From positions 716,180 through 780,179 of the forward strand of contig NZ_BBZI01000005.1 in assembly GCF_008974245.1 (NCBI RefSeq): 64,000 bases of DNA, written 5' to 3'. The DNA comes from Streptomyces abyssomicinicus (GTDB lineage Bacteria; Actinomycetota; Actinomycetes; Streptomycetales; Streptomycetaceae). The translations under genes and the position numbers were made by a program. The notes under the pieces were generated by a model, which searched no databases, was not told the origin of the DNA, and worked only from the letters and a program-made list of their open reading frames with translations. Below, piece by piece: positions 40,996-49,963 of the stretch (position 1 is the stretch's first letter; each line of letters begins with the position of its first letter).

Positions 40996-41968
40996 CCCCG
41001 CGGAGATGACGCGCTTCTGGCGTGCCGCACTCGACGAGGCCACCCGGCCGCCCCTGGAGGTGAGGCTGACCGAGCAGGACACCCCGCTGGCCGGCTGCAC
41101 CGTCCACGACGCCTCCTTCGCCGGGGCCCGCGGCCACCGCGTCGCGGCCTGGTACATCCGCCCCGCCGGACACGCCGACGGCCGACAGCTGCCCTGCACC
41201 GTGCAGTTCCTCGGCTACGGCGAGGGCCGCGGGCACGCCCTGGACCGCCTCCTGTGGCCGGCCCTCGGCTACGCCACGCTGGTCGTCGACACCCGCGGCC
41301 AGAGCGGCGCCGGGGGCCGCGCGGGCGCCACCCCCGACCCCGTCGGGCTGACGCATCCGCAGATCCCGGGCTTCACCACGCGCGGCATCCTCGACCCGGA
41401 CACCTACTACTACAGGGACGCGTACATCGACGCGGTGCGCGCCGTCGCCGCCGCCGCGGAACTCCCCGGCGTCGACGCCGGGCGCATCGCGACCACCGGC
41501 TGCAGCCAGGGCGGGCAGCTGGCGCTCGCCGCCGCCGTGCTCAGCCCCCAGGTCGCCGCCGCGCTCGTCGAGTCGCCCTTCCTCGCCGCGCTGCCCGACC
41601 TCACCCGGGTCCCCGACCGGCAGCCCTACCGGGAGCTGCTGCGCTTCGCCGAGGCGTACCCCGGCCTGGCCGCCCGCGCGTCCAGGACCCTCGGTCTCTT
41701 CGACGTGGCGGAACTCGCCTCCCACGGCCGCTGTCCCGCACTGTTCTCGGTGGCCGGCAAGGACCAGCGGTGCCTGCCGGACACGGGGTACGCCACGCAC
41801 GACCGCTACCCGGCGGAGAAACGGCTGGTGACCTGGCCGCTGGCCGAGCACGCCGCCCCCAACACGCCGCTGCGCCTCGCCGAGGCGGAGTTCCTGGCCG
41901 ACGTCTTCGCCCAGGCACCGGCCTCCCACCGGGCCCCCGCCTTCTGGCAGGAAGGACACGACAGATGA
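40985..41968 (+). CDS. alpha/beta hydrolase, acetylxylan-esterase (CE7)-like
   Basis: 327 residues. CE7 signatures are seen in modified form: DTRGQSGAG (usual RGQ), the nucleophile elbow TTGCSQGGQLALAAA (usual GGSQGG), and WPLAEHAAPN carrying the catalytic His. The N-terminal AAWYIRPAG-type segment is also family-like. CE7 enzymes deacetylate xylo-oligosaccharides and cephalosporin C. In this cluster it may remove an O-acyl protecting group or cleave an ester in the pathway product. GTG start overlapping the ferredoxin gene; ATGA overlap with the next. Confidence 0.85.
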   Translation: MRSDPAEMTRFWRAALDEATRPPLEVRLTEQDTPLAGCTVHDASFAGARGHRVAAWYIRPAGHADGRQLPCTVQFLGYGEGRGHALDRLLWPALGYATLVVDTRGQSGAGGRAGATPDPVGLTHPQIPGFTTRGILDPDTYYYRDAYIDAVRAVAAAAELPGVDAGRIATTGCSQGGQLALAAAVLSPQVAAALVESPFLAALPDLTRVPDRQPYRELLRFAEAYPGLAARASRTLGLFDVAELASHGRCPALFSVAGKDQRCLPDTGYATHDRYPAEKRLVTWPLAEHAAPNTPLRLAEAEFLADVFAQAPASHRAPAFWQEGHDR

Positions 41969-42921
41969 GACGCCTGCACCCCGACAGTCCGCCCGTCGCC
42001 CAGCTGACCGAGGTCCCGTCCGACCTCCTCGACACCGTCACCTGGTCGGAGCGCAAGGCCGACCTGTACGCGGTCGACCAGTACTTCCGCGAGGCGAGCT
42101 GGACCTTCGGCGACATCGTCCCGCAGATGCTCGGCATCGCCCTGTGCATGCTCAAGTCCGAGGCGACCGCCGGCCGCAGGCTGCGGCCCGCGCTGCGCAT
42201 CCTGCGGGAGGCGGGCTTCTGCCCCGTCGACGTCATCCCGTTCCGGCACGACCGGCTGACCATCCGCGAGGTGTGGCGCTACCAGTTCAACATCGCCGAC
42301 CGCCGGCGCATCGAGGCCATGGACGTCATCCTGCCGAGCACCCGGACCGTCGCCCTGGTCCTGAAGGACGAGCGGTGGCACCCCGGCGCGATCCCCGCCG
42401 CGGTCAGGCTGAACGGTCTCAAGGGGCCGGCCGACCCGCGCCTGCGCCGGCCGGAGCACCTGCGCCACCAACTCGGCGTGGTCAACGGCCTGTTCAACTT
42501 CACCCACATCTCGGACGAGCCGGCGGACGTGCTCCGCGAACTCGCCGTCATCTGCGACGAGCCGCGGCGCGAACTGGTACGCCGGCGGATCCTCCAGGAC
42601 CACGACGCCAGGCCCGAGGCCCTGGCCGTCTTCCAGGAGCTGGAGGACCGGCACCCGGAGCACGACTTCGACCTCGAGAACAGCTGGCAGCGCCTCGCCG
42701 CCGGGCCCGGCCCGCTCGGGGAGGCCGGCACGCGGCGCCCGGACCTGGAGGAGATGCTCGACCTTACCCGGCGCACCCCGCTGGACAGCCCGCACCGCTG
42801 GGACCTGCTGACCGTGGTCACCCACCTGCTGACCGAGATGAACGTCGGCGACGTGGGCCCCATCGTCCCGAACGTGACCGAGGCATGGGCGCCGGAACGA
42901 CTTCAGGAGGCCGCCTCGTGA
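41965..42921 (+). CDS. NDPK-like domain protein 2
   Basis: 318 residues, the same length as and collinear with the protein at 39827. The lysine motif reads CMLKSEATAGRR instead of KPDA, but the active-site loop NGLFNFTHISDEPADVLREL keeps the His (H181). Both proteins share a C-terminal block ending in VPNVTEAW / YPNVLLGAW. The divergent phosphate-binding motif suggests the two act on different substrates, or form a heteromer with one fully active subunit. ATGA overlap with the CE7-like gene and GTGA overlap with MOSC. Confidence 0.75.
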   Translation: MRRLHPDSPPVAQLTEVPSDLLDTVTWSERKADLYAVDQYFREASWTFGDIVPQMLGIALCMLKSEATAGRRLRPALRILREAGFCPVDVIPFRHDRLTIREVWRYQFNIADRRRIEAMDVILPSTRTVALVLKDERWHPGAIPAAVRLNGLKGPADPRLRRPEHLRHQLGVVNGLFNFTHISDEPADVLRELAVICDEPRRELVRRRILQDHDARPEALAVFQELEDRHPEHDFDLENSWQRLAAGPGPLGEAGTRRPDLEEMLDLTRRTPLDSPHRWDLLTVVTHLLTEMNVGDVGPIVPNVTEAWAPERLQEAAS

Positions 42922-43577
42922 CCGCGGTGCTCGCCACGCTCAACCTCGGCGTGGAGCGGCGCGGTCCCTGGACCGGCACCGGCCGCAGCGGTATCGACAA
43001 ACGTCCCGTGGAGCACCGCGTGACGGCCCGCCGCGAGGGACTCGAAGGCGACCTGGTCGCCGACCGGCGCGTCCACGGCGGACCGGACAAGGCGGTGTAC
43101 GCCTTCGCCCGCGAGGACGCCGCGTTCTGGGAGGAGGAGCTCGGTCGGGAGATCGCCCCGGGGAACTTCGGCGAGAACTTCTCGACCACGGGCCTGAACG
43201 TCACGGACGCCGAGGTCGGTGAGCAATGGGCCATCGGCGAGGCGGTCTTCGAGGTCATCCGCGCCCGCAAGCCCTGCCGCGTCTTCGCGGGCTTCTGGGA
43301 GGTCCCGGACCTGGTCAAGCGCTTCATCGCGCACGGGGCGCCCGGCGCCTATCTGCGGGTCCTGAAGGAGGGCACGGTCGGAGCGGGCGACCCCGTCGAG
43401 ATCATCAAGCGGCCCGGCCACGGGGTGACCATCGGCTACATGCTCAGGGCGCTGACCACGGAACCGCACCTGATGCCCCGTTTCCTGGACGCCCCGGAAA
43501 TGCTGCCCAAACACCATGAGAAGGCCCGCAAGTGGCTGGCCGCCCGAGAACAGGAACTGGAGAGATCCACCCCATGA
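42918..43577 (+). CDS. MOSC domain protein (YiiM-like)
   Basis: 219 residues. DRRVHGGPDKAVYAFAREDAAFWEEELGREIAPGNFGENFSTTGL is the classic MOSC N-terminal segment. The conserved Cys lies in VIRARKPCRVFAGF (about residue 118), and a YiiM-like alpha-helical C-terminus follows. MOSC proteins bind molybdenum cofactor and take part in sulfur transfer or N-hydroxylamine reduction. With the Bfd-like ferredoxin next door, a reductase acting on an N-oxygenated intermediate is conceivable. GTGA overlap with the preceding gene, ATGA with the next. Confidence 0.88.
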   Translation: MTAVLATLNLGVERRGPWTGTGRSGIDKRPVEHRVTARREGLEGDLVADRRVHGGPDKAVYAFAREDAAFWEEELGREIAPGNFGENFSTTGLNVTDAEVGEQWAIGEAVFEVIRARKPCRVFAGFWEVPDLVKRFIAHGAPGAYLRVLKEGTVGAGDPVEIIKRPGHGVTIGYMLRALTTEPHLMPRFLDAPEMLPKHHEKARKWLAAREQELERSTP

Positions 43578-44239
43578 CAACCACCGCATCGCAGCCCCTG
43601 ATCGACCCGGGCCGGCTCGCCGCCCTGGACTGGTCGGACCTGCCCGCCCTGCACCGGCCTATGGAGGACCTGCTCGAGGAACTGGTCTCCCACCCGACGT
43701 GGCTCAACGACGCCTTCGACCACGTCCTGTCCACGCCGGAACTGCTCAACCAGTGCGAGCGGCTCCAGGAGCTCGACCGCGTCGTCCTCGTCAACGACAA
43801 GGCCAGCGACGTCCGGGTCCGGCTGCACGTGTTCACCGGCAGCGACTTCGACCGCCCGCACAACCACCGCTGGAGCTTCGGCTCCCGCATCCTGCACGGC
43901 AGCTACCAGCACCACCTCTTCGGCGACTACGAGGAGCTGGACACCGACACCCGCATCGGCAGCCCCGCGCTGGTGCGTGACGAGGTCGCGGGCTCGGGCT
44001 ACGTGATCCGCCACACCATGGTGCACACCGTCAGCTCCGAGCCGGACACCACGTCCCTCATCGTGCGCGGTCCCTCGGAGAAGGACCGCTTCGTGGTGAT
44101 GAACCGCGACACCGGCGAGGCGTGGTGGCAGTACGGCCAGAAGGACGAGAAGCCCGAGGACCAGGCCCGTCGTCGGCTGGGCGCCGAGCGCGTGGAGGAG
44201 ATCAGGCAGCTCCTCGTCAGCCAGGGCTGCATCCGTTGA
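43574..44239 (+). CDS. cupin-like protein of unknown function
   Basis: 221 residues. The central part reads VRLHVFTGSDFDRPHNHRWSFGSRILHGSYQHHLF, with HxH and further His typical of a cupin metal site. A second strand, GYVIRHTMVHTVSSEPDTTSLIVRG, supplies His in the C-terminal cupin motif. I do not recognise a named family. It could be a non-heme iron oxygenase of the cysteine-dioxygenase shape or a metal-dependent isomerase. The N-terminal 60 residues are helical. Within the operon it is coupled on both sides (ATGA, TTGA). Confidence 0.65.
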   Translation: MTTTASQPLIDPGRLAALDWSDLPALHRPMEDLLEELVSHPTWLNDAFDHVLSTPELLNQCERLQELDRVVLVNDKASDVRVRLHVFTGSDFDRPHNHRWSFGSRILHGSYQHHLFGDYEELDTDTRIGSPALVRDEVAGSGYVIRHTMVHTVSSEPDTTSLIVRGPSEKDRFVVMNRDTGEAWWQYGQKDEKPEDQARRRLGAERVEEIRQLLVSQGCIR

Positions 44240-44946
44240 CCGGCATTCTCCCCGCGCGGGAGCCGGTCGAGCTCGTCGTCTTCGACTGCGACGGCGTGCT
44301 CGTGGACAGCGAGCCCATCGCCGTGCGGACGCACGTCGCCCTGGGCGCCGAACTGGGCTGGCCGCTGAGCGAGTCCGACGTCATGAACCGCTTCGTCGGC
44401 CGCTCGACCACCTCCATCGGCGAGCAGATCGCCGAGCGCCTCGGCGAGGAGACGGCCCGCACCTGGGGCGAGCGGTTCCAGGAGATGCACTCCGTGGCCG
44501 TCGACGAGAGCCTGGCCCCGGTCGACGGCATCGTGGAGGCCCTGGACGGCCTGGAACGAGCCGGCCTCGGACCGGCCAACTGGTGCATCGCCTCCAGCGG
44601 CAGCCACGAGAAGATGCGCCACACCCTGGGCAAGGTGGGCCTTTACGAGAGGTTCGCCGGGCGGATCTTCAGCGCCCACGAGGTCGAACGGGGCAAGCCC
44701 GCACCGGACCTCTTCCTCCACGCCGCGCGGCGGATGGGCGTCGACCCGTCGCGTTGCGTCGTCGTGGAGGACAGCAAGTTCGGGGTCCAGGCGGCCACCG
44801 CCGCCGGGATGCGTTCCGTCGGATACGCGGGGGGCCTCACCCCGGCGCAATGGCTCACCGGGCTCGCGACGGCCGTCCTCACCGACATGCGCCTCCTGCC
44901 CGCCCTGGTCACGGCGAGGGAGACGGCGGATGCCACTGGAGATTGA
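44236..44946 (+). CDS. HAD family hydrolase (beta-phosphoglucomutase-like)
   Basis: 236 residues if the rare TTG at 44236, which overlaps the previous stop, is the start. I see no better start before the first motif. Motif I is LVVFDCDGVLVDSE (DxDG), motif II CIASSGSHEKM, motif III GKPAPDLFLHAARRMG with the Lys, and motif IV CVVVEDSKFGVQAA. This is HAD subfamily I of phosphatases and phosphomutases. It may dephosphorylate a pathway intermediate or a released nucleotide. It overlaps the CYTH gene by 17 bp. Confidence 0.88.
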   Translation: MTGILPAREPVELVVFDCDGVLVDSEPIAVRTHVALGAELGWPLSESDVMNRFVGRSTTSIGEQIAERLGEETARTWGERFQEMHSVAVDESLAPVDGIVEALDGLERAGLGPANWCIASSGSHEKMRHTLGKVGLYERFAGRIFSAHEVERGKPAPDLFLHAARRMGVDPSRCVVVEDSKFGVQAATAAGMRSVGYAGGLTPAQWLTGLATAVLTDMRLLPALVTARETADATGD

Positions 44947-45454
44947 GCGCAAGTTCCTGCTCGGGGCCGAGACTGCTGCCGGGGCCGGGGCCGGGGCCGG
45001 GGCCGGGGCCGGAGCCGGGGCCGTTCCGCCCGCGACGGCGACGGAGTCCATCGAGCAGGGCTACCTCGCCGTCACCGACGACGGCACCGAGGTGCGCCTG
45101 CGCCGCATCGCGGGCCGGTGCGTCCTCGGGGTCAAGCGGGGCAACGGGGGACTCTCCCGCACCGAGGTCGAGTGCCCGCTCACGGAGCAGGAGTTCGAGG
45201 AGCTCTGGCCCGCCACGGCGGGGGCCAGGCTGGTGAAGACCCGGTACTCGGTCCCCGCGCAGGGCACCGTCGCCTCCGTGGACGTCTACGGGGCGGAGCT
45301 GTCCGGCCTGCGCACCGTCGAGGTCGAGTTCCCCTCCGAGGAGGCGGCGAGGGCGTTCACACCGCCCGACTGGTTCGGCGCCGAGATCACCGGGGCGAAG
45401 GAGTACAAGAACCGCCGCCTGGCGGTCGAGGGAATCCCCGGTACGAGGGGCTGA
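44930..45454 (+). CDS. CYTH domain protein
   Basis: 174 residues. It starts MPLEIERKFLL with the ExExK motif of CYTH (triphosphate tunnel) enzymes. Basic and acidic tunnel strands follow (TEVRLRRIAGRCVLGVKRG, RTEVECPLTEQEF, TRYSVPAQGTVASVDVY, RTVEVEFPSEEAARAF, KEYKNRRLAV). The fold hydrolyses or binds triphosphates such as polyphosphate, thiamine triphosphate or ATP. A Gly-Ala repeat loop, encoded by a GGGGCC microsatellite, interrupts the first beta-hairpin. It is the last gene of the operon, followed by a strong hairpin. Confidence 0.88.
   Translation: MPLEIERKFLLGAETAAGAGAGAGAGAGAGAVPPATATESIEQGYLAVTDDGTEVRLRRIAGRCVLGVKRGNGGLSRTEVECPLTEQEFEELWPATAGARLVKTRYSVPAQGTVASVDVYGAELSGLRTVEVEFPSEEAARAFTPPDWFGAEITGAKEYKNRRLAVEGIPGTRG
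44981..45022 (+). repeat. seven GGGGCC hexanucleotides inside the CYTH gene
   Basis: Six perfect GGGGCC units and one GGAGCC, encoding an alternating Gly-Ala stretch. This is a second in-frame microsatellite within the same operon. Confidence 0.93.
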
Positions 45455-45473
45455 CCCGGGGCCACACGCAGGC

Positions 45474-45522
45474 GCCCCGTCGCCCCGTCGCCCCGTCGCC
45501 CCGTCGACCCGTCGACGGGGCG
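45474..45522 (+). terminator. octamer repeats merging into a 12-bp hairpin, end of RiPP-like operon
   Basis: Four tandem GCCCCGTC units (45474-45505) lead into a perfect inverted repeat, CGCCCCGTCGAC / GTCGACGGGGCG (45497-45522). It lies 20-70 bp after the CYTH stop. Confidence 0.65.
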
Positions 45523-45576
45523 CGGCCGGGCGGCCGGGCGTCCTCGGCGCACTCCCCGGTGCGGGATACTCTCCGG

Positions 45577-46065
45577 ATGGGTTCACGCACTTCCCGGGGC
45601 GGCCGGACGGTCACGGTGCGGAGGGCTGTCGCGCGGGATGCCAAACGGCTCACACGGCTCGTGCGTGGCTCAGGCGCCTACGCGGGCATGTACGCGGCCG
45701 CGGTCGCGGGCTACCGGGTCGGTCCCGATTACATCGAGGCCCACCGCGTCTTCGTGGCCGTCGACGGCGACGAGCAGGGCGGCCGGGTCCTCGGGTTCTA
45801 CTCGCTCGTCCTCGATCCACCGGAGCTCGATCTGCTGTTCGTCGCCGACGAAGCGCAGGGACGGGGCATCGGACGACTGCTCGTCGAGCACATGAAGTCG
45901 CAGGCCCGTGCCGCCGGGCTCGACCATGTCGCGGTCGTGTCGCATCCTCCCGCCGAGGACTTCTACCACCGCGTCGGTGCGGTGCGGACCGGAACCGCGC
46001 CGGCGAACCCACCCGCCGTGCCGTGGGACCGCCCCGCGTTCGAGTTCCGCATCCCTTCGCCATGA
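45577..46065 (+). CDS. GNAT family N-acetyltransferase
   Basis: 162 residues. Acetyl-CoA-binding motif A is LDLLFVADEAQGRGIGRLLVEHM, with the (Q/R)GxGxG element. The preceding strand is RVLGFYSLVLD, and motif B includes FYHRVGAVRTG. It acetylates an unknown amine. It lies after the terminator of the RiPP-like operon and before its own hairpin, so it is probably independent, although resistance by acetylation cannot be excluded. The ATG at 45577 gives the normal family length; its ribosome site is weak. Confidence 0.88.
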   Translation: MGSRTSRGGRTVTVRRAVARDAKRLTRLVRGSGAYAGMYAAAVAGYRVGPDYIEAHRVFVAVDGDEQGGRVLGFYSLVLDPPELDLLFVADEAQGRGIGRLLVEHMKSQARAAGLDHVAVVSHPPAEDFYHRVGAVRTGTAPANPPAVPWDRPAFEFRIPSP

Positions 46066-46081
46066 CTGACACGGTGTGTCG

Positions 46082-46100
46082 GCCGGTTCACGGAACCGGC
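46082..46100 (+). terminator. hairpin after GNAT gene
   Basis: Perfect inverted repeat GCCGGTTC-ACG-GAACCGGC, 16 bp after the stop. Confidence 0.6.
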
Positions 46101-46180
46101 TCCACCCGCCGTGCCGGGTCCGCGGCCGCCTCGCAGGCGGAGGGCGAGAGGCACCTGTCGCCGACGAACTCTTGCCGCAC

Positions 46181-46207
46181 TGTCGGATCCGGCAGAGGCC
46201 CTTCGTC
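46181..46207 (+). promoter_or_regulatory. candidate ECF-type promoter of the DGPF-sigma operon
   Basis: TGTCGG (46181-46186) and CGTC (46204-46207) with a 17-bp spacer. Autoregulated ECF42-type promoters are expected to have a TGTCGA-like -35, so this is a fair candidate only. Confidence 0.4.
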
Positions 46208-46239
46208 GTTCTCGTGAAACGTTCGGAAGGAGAACGGTC

Positions 46240-46941
46240 ATGAAGTACGTGTTGTTCGTCGCCACCGACCCCGCTGGAGAGCCGGCCGACGAGAACCCGG
46301 AGGCATGGGTCGAGAAGTGGAACGACCGCGGCGTCCGCGTGGAGGGAATGCGGCTCAAGCCGGTCACCGAGACCACGACGGTCCGCGTGCGCGGTGACCG
46401 TGTGCTGGTCACCGACGGCCCGTTCGCCGAGACGGCCGAGTGGATCGCCGGGTACGACCTCATCGAGGCCGCCGACCTCGACGAGGCGATCGAGGTCGCC
46501 GCCTCGCACCCGATGGCGACCGGCGGGCGCATCGAGATCCGGCCGGTCGAACCGCTCGATCTCGGTCCGGGCACCGGGAACGTCCCGCACGAGGGCGACG
46601 CGCCCGCCTCACGCTTCCTCGGGATCCTCCGGACGGACCCGGGCGCGCCGTCCTTCACCCCGGATCCGGCCGCGGTGGCCCACTGGGTCCTCGACGGTCT
46701 CGCCTCCGGCCGCTACCTCGGCGGCGAGCACCTGCGTCCCGTCCAGGACGCCACACTCGTGCGCCGCCGTGCAGGGGAACTGCTGATCACCGATGGCCCG
46801 TACGCGGACGTGCAGGAGTGGGTGTCCGGCATCGTGTTCATCGACGGCGAGCGGGAGGAGGCGATCGACTATCTGACCCGCTGTCCCATGGCACGGTCGG
46901 GGATCGCCGAGCTGCGCGAGTTCTGGACGGACCTCTCGTGA
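46240..46941 (+). CDS. YCII-related DGPF-domain protein (two domains)
   Basis: 233 residues made of two YCII/DGPF repeats. The first has RVLVTDGPFAETAEWIAGYDLIEAADLDEAIEVAASHP, the second ELLITDGPYADVQEWVSGIVFIDGEREEAIDYLTRCP. DGPF proteins are the standard genomic partners of ECF42 sigma factors, and their biochemical role is poorly known. A GGAAGGAG site precedes the ATG. The stop overlaps the sigma gene start (GTGA). Confidence 0.92.
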   Translation: MKYVLFVATDPAGEPADENPEAWVEKWNDRGVRVEGMRLKPVTETTTVRVRGDRVLVTDGPFAETAEWIAGYDLIEAADLDEAIEVAASHPMATGGRIEIRPVEPLDLGPGTGNVPHEGDAPASRFLGILRTDPGAPSFTPDPAAVAHWVLDGLASGRYLGGEHLRPVQDATLVRRRAGELLITDGPYADVQEWVSGIVFIDGEREEAIDYLTRCPMARSGIAELREFWTDLS

Positions 46942-48167
46942 CCACCGGGCCGGCGGAGGTCCGGGCGACGCTCGCCGAGGCCCACCGCGGCGAGTGGGGC
47001 GTCGTCTTCGGCACGGTCGTGCGCCTGACCGGAGACTGGGAGCTGGCCGAGGACTGCGCCCAGGACGCGTTCGCCCGCGCCCTGCCGGCCTGGGAGCGCG
47101 ACGGAGTGCCGCGGCGGCCGGGAGCGTGGCTGGTGGCCGCCGCCCGGAACCGCGCCCTCGACGTGCTGCGCCGCCGGACGACCGAACGCGGAAAGCTCGC
47201 CGAGGCCGCCGCGGTCGAGGCGGCCCGCGAACCGGCGCCGCCCGGGGACGAGAGGCTGCGGCTGGTGTTCACCTGCTGCCACCCGGCGCTCCCCATCGAG
47301 GCCCGGGTGGCACTGACCCTCCGGGCGGTCGGCGGCCTCACCACGCGTGAGATCGCCCGCGCCTTCCTGATCGGCGAGGACACCGTGTCGCAGCGGATCC
47401 TGCGGGCGAAGCGCAAGATCGCGGCTGCGGGAATCCCCTACCGGGTGCCGCCACCCGGTGCACGCTCCGAACGGCTGGGCGGGGTTCTCGCCGTCATCTA
47501 CCTCGTGTTCACCGAGGGATACGCGCCGAGCGACGGCAACACGACCCGCGACGCCCTCGCCGAGGAGGCCATCCGGCTCGCCCGGCTCGTCGCCGCCGAG
47601 GCACCGGACGAGCCGGAGGCACGAGGACTGCTCTCGCTGCTCCTGCTCCAGCATTCCCGGCGCGCCGCCCGTCTCGACGGGGACGGCGGCCTGGTCACGC
47701 TGGAGCACCAGGACCGGACGCGATGGGATCGGGCACTCGTCGTCGAGGGCGTGGCCCTCGCCCGTGAGGCGGCCCCGGCGGGCGGCCCCTACGCGATCCA
47801 GGCGGCGATCGCCGCGCAGCACGCCCTCGCCCCGGTCGCCGCCGCTACCGACTGGGGCGGGATCGTGGCCCTGTACGACCGCCTCCTGGCGCTGCGCACC
47901 AATCCGGTGGTCGCCCTCAACCGGGCGGTCGCCGTCGGGATGCGCGACGGTCCACAGGCGCAGCTGGACGCCGTCGACGCCCTGGGAGCGCCCAAGGAGC
48001 TGACCGGCAACCACGCCCTGCCCGCCGTCCGCGCGGACGCGCTGCGCCGCCTCGGCCGTACCCGCGACGCGGCGAAGATGTACCGGGTGGCGAAGAGCGT
48101 CGCTCCGAACGAGGCGATCGCCCGGGAATACGCCCGCCGTCTGGCCGAGTTGGGACCGGGAGGCTGA
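46938..48167 (+). CDS. ECF42-type RNA polymerase sigma factor
   Basis: 409 residues. Sigma region 2 lies near residues 20-75 (VVRLTGDWELAEDCAQDAFARAL, PGAWLVAAARNRALDVLRRR). Region 4 lies near 125-170 (EARVALTLRAVGGLTTREIARAFLIGEDTVSQRILRAKRKI). A C-terminal extension of about 200 residues with TPR-like helices (LLSLLLLQHSRRAARLD, NPVVALNRAVAVGMRDGPQAQLDAVDAL) is characteristic of ECF42. No anti-sigma gene is nearby; the extension is thought to control activity in this group. Translationally coupled to the DGPF protein. Confidence 0.92.
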   Translation: MTTGPAEVRATLAEAHRGEWGVVFGTVVRLTGDWELAEDCAQDAFARALPAWERDGVPRRPGAWLVAAARNRALDVLRRRTTERGKLAEAAAVEAAREPAPPGDERLRLVFTCCHPALPIEARVALTLRAVGGLTTREIARAFLIGEDTVSQRILRAKRKIAAAGIPYRVPPPGARSERLGGVLAVIYLVFTEGYAPSDGNTTRDALAEEAIRLARLVAAEAPDEPEARGLLSLLLLQHSRRAARLDGDGGLVTLEHQDRTRWDRALVVEGVALAREAAPAGGPYAIQAAIAAQHALAPVAAATDWGGIVALYDRLLALRTNPVVALNRAVAVGMRDGPQAQLDAVDALGAPKELTGNHALPAVRADALRRLGRTRDAAKMYRVAKSVAPNEAIAREYARRLAELGPGG

Positions 48168-48229
48168 GGACGTAGCCGTTCGGCGGGCCGCCGCCGGCCG
48201 CCTTCGGTCCGGCAGGGCTGTCCGGCGGA

Positions 48230-48277
48230 CTGTCAGGGGCCCTTGATTCGCGATGCGAGGACAAGGGCCCCTGACAG
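48230..48277. terminator. 16-bp perfect bidirectional hairpin
   Basis: CTGTCAGGGGCCCTTG and its exact complement around a 16-nt loop, between the convergent sigma and xylanase genes. Confidence 0.85.
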
Positions 48278-48335
48278 GATCACGATGACAGCGATTCGGC
48301 TCTACCGGCCGTTCCCTTCCCGGTGTCTCCTCCCG

Positions 48336-49946
<1,611 letters not shown>

Positions 49947-49963
49947 TCACGGCCCCGCCAGGG

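Noticed and set aside
45577..46065. GNAT as part of the RiPP-like operon
   Set aside because: It lies beyond a strong repeat/hairpin terminator and has its own hairpin; membership is possible but unsupported.
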